Shown in pieces: positions 31,299-40,383 of a stretch of DNA of 64,000 nt (position 1 is the stretch's first letter; each line of letters begins with the position of its first letter). Origin of the DNA: Brevundimonas terrae (lineage in GTDB: Bacteria > Pseudomonadota > Alphaproteobacteria > Caulobacterales > Caulobacteraceae); the NCBI RefSeq assembly GCF_011761985.1, contig NZ_JAASQT010000002.1, positions 496,001-560,000 of the forward strand. The letters run 5' to 3'. A model generated the notes under the pieces. It had not been told where the DNA came from. It was given only the letters and a program-made list of their open reading frames with translations, and ran no database searches. A program made the translations under genes and the position numbers.

Positions 31299-32219
31299 TC
31301 AGCCCAGTTTTTCGGGCGTGGCACCGACAGAGCGGCACGCCGCCGTATAGGTATTGGCCAACAGGCAGGCGATGGTCATCGGACCGACACCACCGGGAAC
31401 AGGCGTGATGCGACCGGCAACCTGTGCGGCCTCTTCATAGGCGACATCACCGACCACGCGGGTCTTGCCCTCGGCGGCCTTGACCGGATCCTTGGAAGGG
31501 ACACGGTTGATGCCGACGTCGATGACGGTGGCCCCTTCCTTAATCCAGTCGCCCTTGATCATTTCGGGGCGGCCCACGGCGGCGACCAGAATGTCGGCGG
31601 TGCGGCACAGGGCCGGAAGGTCTTTGGTGCGCGAGTGGGCGATGGTGACGGTGCAGCTTTCACCCAGCAGCAATTGCGCCATCGGCTTGCCGACAATGTT
31701 GGAGCGGCCAACGATGACGGCATTCATGCCCGACAGATCACCCAATTGGTCCTTGAGCAGCATCAGGCAGCCCAGCGGGGTGCACGGCACCAGACCGTCC
31801 TGACCCACAGCCAGACGGCCCGCATTCACAACGTGGAAGCCGTCCACGTCCTTGTCAGGCGAGATAGCGTCCAGAACAGCATTGGAATCGATGTGCGCGG
31901 GCAGAGGCAGTTGCACCAGAATGCCGTGGATGCCGTCATCGGCATTCAACTGGGCAATCAGGGCCAGTAGTTCTTCCTGCGTGGTGGTGTCGGCAAGACG
32001 GTGCGTATCGGAGCGCATACCGGCCTTCAGGGTCGTCTCGCCCTTGTTGCGGACATAGAGCTGGCTTGCGGGGTCTTCGCCCACAATCACCACGGCCAGA
32101 CCGGCCTTGACGCCGTGCGAAGCGATCAACCGTTCAACGGCACCGCCCACGCGGGTCACGAGGGTTTGGGCAAAGGCCTTGCCATCAATAACTGCGGCAG
32201 CGGCATTTTCGGTCGCCAT
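31299..32219 (-). CDS. folD: Bifunctional methylenetetrahydrofolate dehydrogenase/cyclohydrolase FolD
   Basis: Start at 32219 with AAGGAG upstream gives 306 residues. Family signatures are present: [20 protein letters not shown] (catalytic Lys region), [18 protein letters not shown], and NADP-binding [17 protein letters not shown], plus [11 protein letters not shown] near the end. FolD interconverts methylene-THF and formyl-THF and so feeds the same one-carbon pool as MetF. The start region is divergent from the PPC-repeat gene; about 108 bp separates their start codons. Confidence 0.96.
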   Translation of the reverse strand: MATENAAAAVIDGKAFAQTLVTRVGGAVERLIASHGVKAGLAVVIVGEDPASQLYVRNKGETTLKAGMRSDTHRLADTTTQEELLALIAQLNADDGIHGILVQLPLPAHIDSNAVLDAISPDKDVDGFHVVNAGRLAVGQDGLVPCTPLGCLMLLKDQLGDLSGMNAVIVGRSNIVGKPMAQLLLGESCTVTIAHSRTKDLPALCRTADILVAAVGRPEMIKGDWIKEGATVIDVGINRVPSKDPVKAAEGKTRVVGDVAYEEAAQVAGRITPVPGGVGPMTIACLLANTYTAACRSVGATPEKLG

Positions 32220-32327
32220 GACGGGAACTCTCCTTGGGCGAAGGAACTGATTGAGATGCTGGCGATTTACAGCCACCCCGGTTCGGCGTCTATGATGCCA
32301 CCACCAAAAATGGAAAGTCTTGTCTTT

Positions 32328-34124
32328 ATGCGCTCATCCTTCCTGTTGACCGTCAGTACGATTGTTTTGCTGGCCGCCGCGCCGATGGCAGTGGCACAGA
32401 CTGACGGCGGAGCGATCCGTATTGGCGATCGCGTTGACGGCAGCACAGGAACGCTGGGCCGCGATTACCAACTGGATCTTCGCGAAGGGCAGGGCGTCGA
32501 GATCGTTATGCGCAGCAGCGACATCGATTCCTTCCTGTCGATCTATGGACAGGATGACCAGAGCGAGGCGCTGGCGACGGACGATGACGGCCTGGGCGAA
32601 GGCTTCCATTCGCGCCTGCGCTTTTATCCGCAGCAGTCGGGCGTTTTCACCATCAGGGCCGAATCCATCGACGACAGTGATGGCCAGTTCCAGCTTTCGG
32701 TGACCGCATGGCAACCCGAGCGTGTCCGCTCGACCAGCATCCGCAAGGGCGGCAATGCCAGCGGTCGTCTGAATGCGCGTAGTCCGCAGACGGATTCCGG
32801 CAATCGCTTCCAGCAATATCGCCTGACACTGGCGCAGGGCGAGCGCGTCGATATCTCGGCCCGTTCGGATGATCTGGATACGATGCTGGCCATAGGTCAT
32901 GACAGTCCTGCCTTCACGGCGCTGGCCGAGAACGATGACTATTCGGGCGATGGCTTGAACTCGCGCATTATCTTTATCGCGCCGGAAGCGGGGGCCTATG
33001 CCATTCGCGTTTCCTCCTTTGGCAATAGTGCCGAGGGGCGTTTTGATCTCAGCATCGCCGAGCCCAAACCGATGGCACCGGCCCGTCCGGTCACCCTGGG
33101 CGAGCAAACTTCGGGTGAACTGACCGACAAGACCGATACGGGTTTTGGAGGCGTGACCGCAGACCGCTATTCACTGGTGGCTGCTGCGGGCCATCCCCAT
33201 GAAATCAGCCTCGGCTCTGATGATTTCGATGCCTATCTGGCCGTCTATGATGCCAATGGAATCGAACTGGCCACCGATGACGACAGCGGTGGCAGCCTGA
33301 ATGCCAGCTTGATCTTCACGCCGGAGAAGGATGGCGAATACATCATCGAGGCGCGCGCATATGGCAGCAGCAAGGGCAAGTACGACCTGCTTGTCGAAGC
33401 TGTAGAGCCGCCGCCCGCGCCGTTTGCCCTGCCGATGGACGAGGAAGTCGAAGGCGAACTGACCGATCATGATGCGCGGACCAGCGCGTCAGGCCGCTAT
33501 GACGGCTATGTCTTCAGCGCCACCAAGGGACAGCGTTTGCAAATCACGCTGACCTCCGCTGATTTTGACGCCACGCTTGAAGTCGGCTCGGCAGAAGGCA
33601 CGTTCAGCGCGCTGGCCAGCGACGATGACGGCATGGGCAACAGCACGGATTCGCGTCTGGTCTTCGAGGTGCCGGAAGATGGCGACTATGTCGTGCGCGC
33701 CTCCAGCTATGGCGGGGATGGTCGCGGAGCCTATGAAATCCGCTTGATCGACCGTGGACCGGCCCCGCAGGCGGGCAGTCTGCTGGTGGGTTCAACCGTG
33801 CGTGGCTCGCTGAGCGAGTACGACAATACGTCGGAGGGCGGCATGATGGGTTCACCCTATTATGACGACTATCGTTTCACCGCCAAAAAGGACGAAAAGC
33901 TGCGCTTCATTCTGGTTGCACCGAAATTTGACGCTGTGGTCATGGTCGGCAGCGGCGAGGGTGAAGAGTTCAACGTCGCCAAACAAGATGACGATGGCTT
34001 GTCCGATACCCATTCGCGTCTGAATTGGACGGCACCGCGCGATGGCGACTATGTGGTGCGCGTAACGAGCTTCGGTTCCAACTCGACCGGCGACTACTCG
34101 CTGATCGTGGAGCCGCAATCCTGA
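32328..34124 (+). CDS. Secreted protein of five PPC-like repeats
   Basis: Start at 32328 (GGAAAG upstream) gives 598 residues with signal peptide [20 protein letters not shown]. The frame is open far upstream, but that part is antisense to folD. The mature protein is five tandem domains of about 110 residues, each with the pattern of a bacterial pre-peptidase C-terminal (PPC) domain: a G-x-L-x-x-D opening, a D(F/L/I)D segment, a DDD or NDDY calcium-type loop, a SRL or NASL strand and a closing GxYxIR. No peptidase or other catalytic domain is attached. Probable periplasmic or surface binding protein; ligand unknown. Confidence 0.85.
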   Translation: MRSSFLLTVSTIVLLAAAPMAVAQTDGGAIRIGDRVDGSTGTLGRDYQLDLREGQGVEIVMRSSDIDSFLSIYGQDDQSEALATDDDGLGEGFHSRLRFYPQQSGVFTIRAESIDDSDGQFQLSVTAWQPERVRSTSIRKGGNASGRLNARSPQTDSGNRFQQYRLTLAQGERVDISARSDDLDTMLAIGHDSPAFTALAENDDYSGDGLNSRIIFIAPEAGAYAIRVSSFGNSAEGRFDLSIAEPKPMAPARPVTLGEQTSGELTDKTDTGFGGVTADRYSLVAAAGHPHEISLGSDDFDAYLAVYDANGIELATDDDSGGSLNASLIFTPEKDGEYIIEARAYGSSKGKYDLLVEAVEPPPAPFALPMDEEVEGELTDHDARTSASGRYDGYVFSATKGQRLQITLTSADFDATLEVGSAEGTFSALASDDDGMGNSTDSRLVFEVPEDGDYVVRASSYGGDGRGAYEIRLIDRGPAPQAGSLLVGSTVRGSLSEYDNTSEGGMMGSPYYDDYRFTAKKDEKLRFILVAPKFDAVVMVGSGEGEEFNVAKQDDDGLSDTHSRLNWTAPRDGDYVVRVTSFGSNSTGDYSLIVEPQS

Positions 34125-34149
34125 GCGTTTGAATAGTAGGCTTTCCTGC

Positions 34150-35199
34150 ATGACGGTTTCCCCCGACCCGACGCGCATACATTTGACGCGCAAGGACCAG
34201 CATCTGGATGTGGTGCTGGCTAATGGGGGCCGTCATGCCTTGGCCACCGGCTTTGATGACTGGCGCTTTGTCCACGAAGCCCTGCCGGATATCGATCATG
34301 CCAAGATCGATCTGGGCGTAGATTTCCTGCGTTACCGTTTGCGGGCACCGTTCCTCATCAGTGCGATGACGGGCGGACCTGCGCGGGCCGAGGCGATCAA
34401 TGCCCGACTGGCCGAAGCAGCCCAGCATCTGGGCATTGCCTTGGCGGTCGGCTCGCAACGGGCGGCACTGCATAGTGATGAAGCCGTGGCAGGACTGGAC
34501 AAGGCCTTGCGCCATCGTGCGCCCGACACGCCCATTCTGGCCAATATCGGCGCGGCGCAACTGACGCGAGGATTTGGCCGCGATGAGGCGATGCGGATCA
34601 TCGATATGATCAGCGCCGATGCTCTGGTCGTGCATCTCAACCCGCTACAGGAAGCCTGCCAGCCCGAGGGCGACCGTGACTGGTGGGGCGTGGGTGCGGC
34701 GCTGCATGCGCTGATCCGCGATCTGGATGTGCCGGTCATCATTAAGGAAACGGGGGCCGGTATATCGGCCCTGACGGCGCAAAAACTGGTAGCCATGGGG
34801 GCCGCCGGTATTGATGTTGCAGGCGCAGGCGGCACCAACTGGGCGCTGGTTGAAGGCGCGCGCGGAGAGGGCGAGGATGCACAGGCTCACGCCGCCGCCT
34901 TTGCCGATTGGGGTATCCCCACCGCCCGCGCCATTGCCGAGGCCCGCAACGCCTTGCCGACAACCTTGCTGATTGGATCAGGCGGTGTGCGTCATGGCGT
35001 CGATGCGGCCAAGGCCATCCGTCTGGGTGCCGATGTCGTCGGCGTCGCTGGTGGTGTCATTCAGGCCGCCACCCAGTCCACCGAGGCCGTCATCAGCCAT
35101 TTCCAGACCATGACACGGCAATTGCGCACCGCCTGTTTCTGCGTCAACGCCCCTAGTCTAGAACACCTGAAACGCGTCCCGCTTTTGCCCGTGCGTTAA
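34150..35199 (+). CDS. fni: Type 2 isopentenyl-diphosphate delta-isomerase (FMN-dependent)
   Basis: The 349-residue protein begins MTVSPDPTRIHLTRKDQHLD. Family motifs are RKDQHLD, PFLISAMTGG, AVGSQRAAL, HLNPLQEACQPEGDRD, VIIKETGAGIS and DVAGAGGTNWA, all characteristic of the FMN-dependent isomerase that interconverts IPP and DMAPP. It supplies precursors for polyprenyl or carotenoid synthesis. No carotenoid genes are seen nearby. It lies 25 bp after the PPC-repeat gene and may be transcribed with it. Confidence 0.94.
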   Translation: MTVSPDPTRIHLTRKDQHLDVVLANGGRHALATGFDDWRFVHEALPDIDHAKIDLGVDFLRYRLRAPFLISAMTGGPARAEAINARLAEAAQHLGIALAVGSQRAALHSDEAVAGLDKALRHRAPDTPILANIGAAQLTRGFGRDEAMRIIDMISADALVVHLNPLQEACQPEGDRDWWGVGAALHALIRDLDVPVIIKETGAGISALTAQKLVAMGAAGIDVAGAGGTNWALVEGARGEGEDAQAHAAAFADWGIPTARAIAEARNALPTTLLIGSGGVRHGVDAAKAIRLGADVVGVAGGVIQAATQSTEAVISHFQTMTRQLRTACFCVNAPSLEHLKRVPLLPVR

Positions 35200-35230
35200 G
35201 GGGGACTATGAGTAGTCCGAAATCTAAAGT

Positions 35231-35254
35231 GGCCTCGCCATTATTAGCGAGGCC
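35231..35254. other. Perfect stem-loop downstream of fni
   Basis: GGCCTCGC (35231-35238) pairs with GCGAGGCC (35247-35254) around the loop CATTATTA. It could end transcription of fni or of the converging hydrolase gene, but neither strand has a proper T run after it. Confidence 0.45.
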
Positions 35255-35256
35255 AA

Positions 35257-35346
35257 CATGCGGGCGATAACGCCGACATCACCTTCGGCGTTCATAACTT
35301 CTTCGACAAGAAGGCACGCTTCACCGAGAACTGGAACGGTGCGATC
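35257..35346 (+). pseudogene. Remnant resembling the C-terminus of a TonB-dependent receptor
   Basis: In the gap between two converging genes one frame reads GDNADITFGVHNFFDKKARF then TENWNGA. The pattern of alternating strand, GVxNxFDKK and a short tail is how TonB-dependent outer-membrane receptors end. An in-frame stop lies just upstream (35245-35247), there is no start codon, and the frame continues into antisense of the next gene. Caulobacterales carry very many such receptors, so a decayed copy is plausible. The fragment is only about 27 residues, so similarity by chance is possible. Confidence 0.45.
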
Positions 35347-36034
35347 AGACCGTGGCCACGGCCTCTTCAATCAGGTCGCAGATCTCGACAGGGTGAGAGG
35401 CCAGTGAGGCGTGGCTGGCGTCCAGAGTGATGACCTTGCGGGCGTTCATTCGTGCCGACATGCGCGCTTGGTTGGTTGGGGCGATCATGTTGTCCCGACT
35501 TGAAATCTGATACCAGGTCGGTTTGACCTTCCATGCGGGCGCTGTGACCGCATCGCCGAAGGTGCTGGCCATGGGGGCCTTCTGCGTCACCGCCATCACC
35601 AGAGCCTCGTCCGCCGTCAGATCCTGACAGAAGCTCTCGTGGAACTTGTCGGGCTTGACCCACAGATAGCCGTCGCTGTCGGGGGCCAGGTTTGGGGCGG
35701 CGACCGGCGGGTCTTCCTGAGTGATGCCTCCGGGGCTTTCGCCAGCGTCAGGCGCGAAGGCGGCGACATAGACCAGACCCGCCACATTCGGCAGGTCGCC
35801 CGCCTCCGACAGCACCGCTCCGCCATAGGAGTGGCCTACGAGGACGACCGGTCCCTCCTGTTGGCGCACCATCTTGCGCACCCGTTCGGCGTCGTCGGCC
35901 AAAGATGTCAGCGGCATCTCGACCGCGTGTAGGGAGGTGTAGCCCCGTTTCGAAAGCTCGGTGATGACCTTGGCCCAGTGGGCGGCACCGCCCCAGAAGC
36001 CGTGAACGAGGACAATGGCTGTCGACTTGGACAT
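35345..36034 (-). CDS. Alpha/beta-fold hydrolase
   Basis: The 229-residue cytoplasmic protein starts with STAIVLVHGFWGGAAHWAKV, has the nucleophile elbow VGHSYGGAVL, an acid in the late third and the histidine in LDASHASLASHP. This is the compact group related to plant salicylate/methyl-ester esterases and often annotated simply as alpha/beta hydrolase. Substrate unknown. It stands beside a receptor remnant, which suggests that this small region has been rearranged. Confidence 0.88.
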   Translation of the reverse strand: MSKSTAIVLVHGFWGGAAHWAKVITELSKRGYTSLHAVEMPLTSLADDAERVRKMVRQQEGPVVLVGHSYGGAVLSEAGDLPNVAGLVYVAAFAPDAGESPGGITQEDPPVAAPNLAPDSDGYLWVKPDKFHESFCQDLTADEALVMAVTQKAPMASTFGDAVTAPAWKVKPTWYQISSRDNMIAPTNQARMSARMNARKVITLDASHASLASHPVEICDLIEEAVATV

Positions 36035-36208
36035 GTTGGGTCTTTCCAGACTGTGCAGTCGGTTAGCGGCTTTAATGCCGCGCCATGCATCAGCGCATCA
36101 TGTCTGGGGACGTTCCCGCGACCCTACAGCTTTCACGACTCTGTGACGCCCACCATGGGGGCCCTACCTTAATGCAGAGGTGACGTTTCGGGCGAAACAG
36201 GCGGGCTC

Positions 36209-36916
36209 TCAAGCCTTACCGGAACATACAGACAGGGCGTTACGCACTTCGTGTAGATCAATGCCGACACCGGTGCATAGCGCGCTGATCTCGTCGGTTG
36301 GGCCGAGCAGGTCCGGTACCATGACTGTCATCATGCCCGCGGAAGACGCTGACCGGACACCATTATGGCTGTCTTCCAAAGCCAGACAGTCTTGCGGACG
36401 CACACCCAGCCGGTTTGTCGCCACGAGATAGGGAGCGGGGTCTGGCTTGCCTTTGTCATAATCGCCTTGAGCGACGATAAGCTTGAACCTTGATCCGATA
36501 CCAAGATGATCGAAATGCTCGATCGCGAGATCCTTCGGAGACGATGTGGCGACTGCGGCAGGAATCCCCAGCGCGTCGAGCAGATCGAGAAGCTCCACCA
36601 CACCTGATTTCAGGGCCAGTTGCTCACGACAAAGATCGACAAAGCGGCCGGTCCAAACGGGCCGTATGTCATCCACGCGAAGTTCGGGGCCATATTCGGC
36701 AACCAGCATAGCTCTGATGCCATCCCAGGGATTTCCCAACATTGTCTGGTAGAAACCGGTCGACATGTCGTGGCCGTGATCGGCGACGGTTTCGATCATC
36801 GCCGCCATCCACAGACGTTCGGTATCCAGCAGAAGGCCGTCCATATCGAAGACAACGGCTTGCGGCAGGCGAGGAAGGTCGAGGCGGGCCTTAGTGTGCA
36901 GTACCATGGCGCACAT
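36209..36916 (-). CDS. HAD-superfamily phosphatase, beta-phosphoglucomutase-like
   Basis: The 235-residue protein has the HAD motif I VVFDMDGLLLDTE (nucleophile and acid/base Asp), motif II AVATSSPKD, and motif IV LEDSHNGVRSASSAGM with the preceding GKPDPAPYL. The cap lies after motif I, so it is subfamily IA. It may dephosphorylate sugar phosphates; specificity cannot be read. A start three codons later (MVLHTKARL) is equally acceptable. About 170 bp on its 3' side appears empty. Confidence 0.88.
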   Translation of the reverse strand: MCAMVLHTKARLDLPRLPQAVVFDMDGLLLDTERLWMAAMIETVADHGHDMSTGFYQTMLGNPWDGIRAMLVAEYGPELRVDDIRPVWTGRFVDLCREQLALKSGVVELLDLLDALGIPAAVATSSPKDLAIEHFDHLGIGSRFKLIVAQGDYDKGKPDPAPYLVATNRLGVRPQDCLALEDSHNGVRSASSAGMMTVMVPDLLGPTDEISALCTGVGIDLHEVRNALSVCSGKA

Positions 36917-36978
36917 TAGCCGCCAGAAGCCGCAATAGCCAGATTTAAGCCGCTATAACCATGGTCCGCAAAAGCGGA

Positions 36979-37416
36979 TCAGCCTTCGTAGCCGCTGGGG
37001 ACCTTGGTGACTTTGACGGTCTTTTCGACGGGCAGGGGCTTTTTGTCGTCCATAGCGTCATTGCTAGGTGCGGGGCTAGGTGCGGGGCGCGTGGCCGGAC
37101 CTGTGCCGTCGCTATAGTTCCAGTTGTCGTCGTCCCAGCTGGTGTCGATGTCCTCGCCGGTTTCTTCGGGTGTCTGGATGCGGGACATGGTTTCGGTGTG
37201 GTCATAGCCGTTGGCCAGTTCACCTACGCCCAATTGTCCGCCGCTATTGGCAAGCTCGGGTTCTTTGGGGGCAACCACATCGACGCGCAGAGCTGCGCCA
37301 TCGGGGTTTGCGGCGGGTTCGTTGCTACCGCCTAGGACGGTGATGCCCGCCCATGCGATACCGGCTGCGAGTGCAGCAAAGGCGATACCACCCCACAAAA
37401 GCGACTGTTTGCGCAT
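36979..37416 (-). CDS. Hypothetical membrane-anchored acidic/proline-rich protein
   Basis: Not recognised. The 145-residue protein has a basic start and one hydrophobic segment (LLWGGIAFAALAAGIAWAGI), which may be an uncleaved anchor or signal peptide. The remainder is low complexity: an acidic stretch (EETGEDIDTSWDDDNWNYSD), Pro/Ala-rich linker and a basic VEKTVKVTKVP end. It likely sits in the periplasm. The intact reading frame and a typical signal region support a real gene, but nothing indicates its role. Confidence 0.65.
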   Translation of the reverse strand: MRKQSLLWGGIAFAALAAGIAWAGITVLGGSNEPAANPDGAALRVDVVAPKEPELANSGGQLGVGELANGYDHTETMSRIQTPEETGEDIDTSWDDDNWNYSDGTGPATRPAPSPAPSNDAMDDKKPLPVEKTVKVTKVPSGYEG

Positions 37417-37499
37417 ATTCGGCTCTCACGCGTCCACTATTCTAGGAGGCTTTCTACCCCGAGTGTGATTGCGATGGGAACGGGTGGAGCGATAAAAGC

Positions 37500-37877
37500 T
37501 CAGGTTTGAGGCGTTTGGCCCAAGGCCGACACCAGTGCATCGCGCACGGCCACCTCGGTAAACGGTTTCTGGATGGTGGTGTGGCCGCGCCACTGTTCGG
37601 GCAGGCCGCCTTCGCCATATCCGGTCGAGAACACAAAGGGGATGCCGCGTTGCTTCAGAGTTTCGGCAACGGGAAAGACCAGTTCACCCGCGACGTTCAC
37701 ATCCAGCAGGGCCGCGTCGATTTGTTCGGATCGGGCAACCGATACACCGCCTGAAACACTGCCTTCGGGACCGGCAATGGTGCAGCCAAGATCTTCGAGG
37801 ATGGTTTCCAGAAGCATGGCGACGAGGGATTCATCCTCGACAATAAGAATGCGGCGATCCACCAAAATGTCCGACAT
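37500..37877 (-). CDS. Single-domain response regulator
   Basis: Start at 37877 gives 125 residues, MSDILVDRRILIVEDESLVA. It is a stand-alone receiver domain: acidic pair in VEDE, phospho-acceptor Asp in LLDVNVAGE, conserved Thr/Ser in FSTGYGE and Lys in QKPF. There is no output domain. Such proteins in alphaproteobacteria often take phosphate from HWE/HisKA_2 kinases; no kinase is in this window, so the partner is unknown. Confidence 0.9.
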   Translation of the reverse strand: MSDILVDRRILIVEDESLVAMLLETILEDLGCTIAGPEGSVSGGVSVARSEQIDAALLDVNVAGELVFPVAETLKQRGIPFVFSTGYGEGGLPEQWRGHTTIQKPFTEVAVRDALVSALGQTPQT

Positions 37878-38075
37878 CACAAACAGCCCCAAATATTGCG
37901 ATTACAATGCGGTGTAGCGATGCATAGGAACAATCAGGGTGCATCGGCTTACTGCAGAGACAGCAGGCCGTATAGCAACGCCTGAATTTTAAAAGGGTGC
38001 CAATGCGGCGGGAATATTTTTCACATCACTGACAAAAGATGACCAAGGCCATTTAGCAGGATTGTCGTGGGAAGA

Positions 38076-38150
38076 TGGTGGACGCGACAGGGATTGAACC
38101 TGTGACCCCCTCGGTGTGAACGAGGTGCTCTCCCGCTGAGCTACGCGTCC
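38076..38150 (-). tRNA. tRNA-Val, anticodon CAC
   Basis: The minus strand folds as a full cloverleaf. The acceptor stem GGACGCG/CGCGTCC is followed by A and an encoded CCA (38078-38076). The D arm contains GCTCAGCGGGAGAGC, the anticodon arm CCTCG-TTCACAC-CGAGG gives anticodon CAC, and the T arm contains GGTTCAATCC. It reads GTG codons. Confidence 0.96.
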
Positions 38151-38232
38151 ATCTTCTGGAACGGGTTCGCACGAACCGCGTCGGGAGGCGGCGATTTAGC
38201 CCGCCCGTCTCCCGACTGCAAGGATAAACTTA

Positions 38233-39522
38233 TCAAATACCTGCGGTTATCGCGTTTTCGGGCGTTTCGTTTTCAGGATCACCGGGCAGCCATGCGACGT
38301 GTCCGTTATAGATGTCCTCGTTCAAAATACCTTCTTCCTTGGCGACGATGACAGGCACCAACATCTGGCCGGTGACATTGGTGGCGGTACGCATCATGTC
38401 CACGATACGGTCGATGGCGACGATATAGCCGATGCCTTCCAGCGGCAGGCCAGCGGTGGACAGGGTCAGGGTCAGCATGACGATGGATGTACCCGGAACG
38501 CCCGCTGTGCCCAATGAACCCAGAACCGCGGTCAGGCCGATCAGGATGTACTGGGTAACGGACAGCTCGATCTGGAAATACTGGGCGATGAAGATGGCAG
38601 CAATCGACGGATAGATGGCCCCGCAGCCGTCCATCTTGACGTTGGCCCCCAGAGGCACGGCAAAGGCGGCATAGGCTTGGGGAACACCCAGTCGCTCGAC
38701 GGTCTGGCGCAGGGTAATCGGCAGGGTGCCAAGCGAGGAAGAGGTCGCAAAGGCGGTCTGCTGGGCCGCGAATGCGCCACGGAAGAAGCTGCGGACCTTC
38801 AGGCCATGCAGTTTCAACAGACCCGAATAGACCACCAGAATGTGGAACAGGCAGGCGACATAGATGGCCAGAATGAACTTGCCGAGCGGCAGCAGGCTTT
38901 CCCAGCCATAACCGCCCACAACCGAACCGATCAGGGCGAACACGCCAAACGGGGTCAGCTGGATAATCCAGCGGGTGATGCGGAAAACAATGGCCGCCCC
39001 TTCATCAACGGCACGGCGGGCGGTCTGGGCGCGGTCGCCCAGTGCCACCAGCGATGCCCCGACAAAGGCCGAGAAGAAGATGATTTGCAGCACCTTGCCT
39101 TCGCTCAGGGCGGCAAAGGGATTGCGCGGGACGATATCCAGCAGAACCTGAAGCGGCGTCGGGATTTCACGCGCCTTGACCTCGCCCAGCGGCAGATCGG
39201 CCAGACCGACGCCCGGATTGATGATGTGGGCGGTGGCAAAACCGACCAGCACGGCCAGAAGCGAGGTGATGACGAACCAGATGATGGTACGGACACCCAG
39301 ACGTACTGCGCCCACGCCTTCGCCCAGCTTGGCGATGGAGCTGGCAATGGTGAACAGCACCAGAGGGGCCACCACCATGCGGATCAGGTTCAGATAGACA
39401 TCGCCTACTGGCTGGAGAATTTTCGGAGCCATATCCCGCAGGAGCAAGCCCGCGATCACGCCGAGCGCGAGACCTGCAAAGGTTCGTTTCCAAAGGGGAA
39501 TGGCAAAGAAGCGACGGATCAT
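38233..39522 (-). CDS. Dicarboxylate/amino acid:cation symporter (DAACS family)
   Basis: The 429-residue membrane protein shows the GltP/DctA fold. It has N-terminal helices with LGVIAGLLL, then LNLIRMVVAPLVLFTIASSIAKL, the hairpin HP1 serine-rich FATSSSLGTLPITLRQ, helix 7 PLGANVKMDGCGAIYP, and HP2 with GTAGVPGTSIVML. This class imports C4-dicarboxylates or acidic/neutral amino acids with Na+ or H+; which one is not clear. It has its own transcription unit between tRNA-Val and gph. Confidence 0.92.
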   Translation of the reverse strand: MIRRFFAIPLWKRTFAGLALGVIAGLLLRDMAPKILQPVGDVYLNLIRMVVAPLVLFTIASSIAKLGEGVGAVRLGVRTIIWFVITSLLAVLVGFATAHIINPGVGLADLPLGEVKAREIPTPLQVLLDIVPRNPFAALSEGKVLQIIFFSAFVGASLVALGDRAQTARRAVDEGAAIVFRITRWIIQLTPFGVFALIGSVVGGYGWESLLPLGKFILAIYVACLFHILVVYSGLLKLHGLKVRSFFRGAFAAQQTAFATSSSLGTLPITLRQTVERLGVPQAYAAFAVPLGANVKMDGCGAIYPSIAAIFIAQYFQIELSVTQYILIGLTAVLGSLGTAGVPGTSIVMLTLTLSTAGLPLEGIGYIVAIDRIVDMMRTATNVTGQMLVPVIVAKEEGILNEDIYNGHVAWLPGDPENETPENAITAGI

Positions 39523-39636
39523 AGCAACACCTGAAATCAGGGTGCCTATGTCTGGTCTGATGCCTTCGGGGGCAACCGTCCGGTGACGGAAGTCGCCCCC
39601 AGAAGTTCTGGATAGATGTTTAGTTTAGCTAAACGA

Positions 39637-40320
39637 TCAGGCGATGAGCTTGTCGAGAGCGTCCTCGAACTCGTCATAGTGGTCGATGGTTATGTCGCCA
39701 CCCATCTGGGCCATTGGCACGTCGCTATAGCCGAAGCTGACGAGGATGCACGGCACAGGCGCATTGGCGGCGGCACCAGTATCGGTGGTGGAATCGCCGA
39801 CCATGATGGCCTTGGCCGGATCGCCACCGGCTTTAAGAACGGCTTCGCGGATATGGGCACCGTCGGGCTTTTTGGCGGACACGGCATCAGGGCCGACGAT
39901 GGCGGCAAACCTGTTGGTCAGTTCCAGCGCATCCAGCAGGGCCAGCGACAGGTCGGTACGCTTGTTGGTGGCCACACAGAGCGTGGCACCGCGTGCGCTC
40001 AAACGGTCCAGTACCTCGACGCAGGACGGGAAGGGGCGGGTATCGACGGCGATATTGGCGATGTAGTCGGCAATGAAGGCATCAAACAGAACCTTGCCGC
40101 CTTCGTCATTCCATTCGGCACCGGCCTCGGCAAAGCCGTCCTTCAGCAGGGCCATCGCCCCGTGGCCGACCAGATGACGGGCGGCTTCAAGCGGGCGGGG
40201 CGGCAAGCCTTCGGCAACCAGAAGGCGGTTCAGGGTGCCAATCAGATCGGGTGCGGAATCCACCAAAGTTCCGTCCAGATCAAAGGCAATCGTCCAGCCT
40301 TCCAGATCACGTTGGCTCAT
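39637..40320 (-). CDS. gph: Phosphoglycolate phosphatase
   Basis: The 227-residue HAD enzyme has motif I IAFDLDGTLVDSAPDL (the ...DSAPD signature of Gph), motif II LCVATNKRT, Lys/Pro in AKKPDGAHI and motif IV IMVGDSTTDTGAA. It removes phosphate from 2-phosphoglycolate, which arises from DNA-end repair or oxygenase activity. It is divergent from glmU with 63 bp between start codons, the likely place of both promoters. Confidence 0.92.
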   Translation of the reverse strand: MSQRDLEGWTIAFDLDGTLVDSAPDLIGTLNRLLVAEGLPPRPLEAARHLVGHGAMALLKDGFAEAGAEWNDEGGKVLFDAFIADYIANIAVDTRPFPSCVEVLDRLSARGATLCVATNKRTDLSLALLDALELTNRFAAIVGPDAVSAKKPDGAHIREAVLKAGGDPAKAIMVGDSTTDTGAAANAPVPCILVSFGYSDVPMAQMGGDITIDHYDEFEDALDKLIA

Positions 40321-40383
40321 TGGTGTCTCCCGTTGTGGCGTCTGATGGGTTAGAGCCTAGGGAACTAGCCTTTGGGACGATTC

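Noticed and set aside
32001..32327. Open frame extending the PPC-repeat gene 109 codons upstream
   Set aside because: It is antisense to folD and the promoter region; the signal peptide starts at 32328.
36035..36208. Possible small gene between the hydrolase and HAD genes
   Set aside because: No frame with a start and ribosome site was found in these 174 bases.
39623..39634. 12-bp palindrome GTTTAGCTAAAC near the gph stop
   Set aside because: Short, AT-rich and not at a promoter; nothing supports a function.
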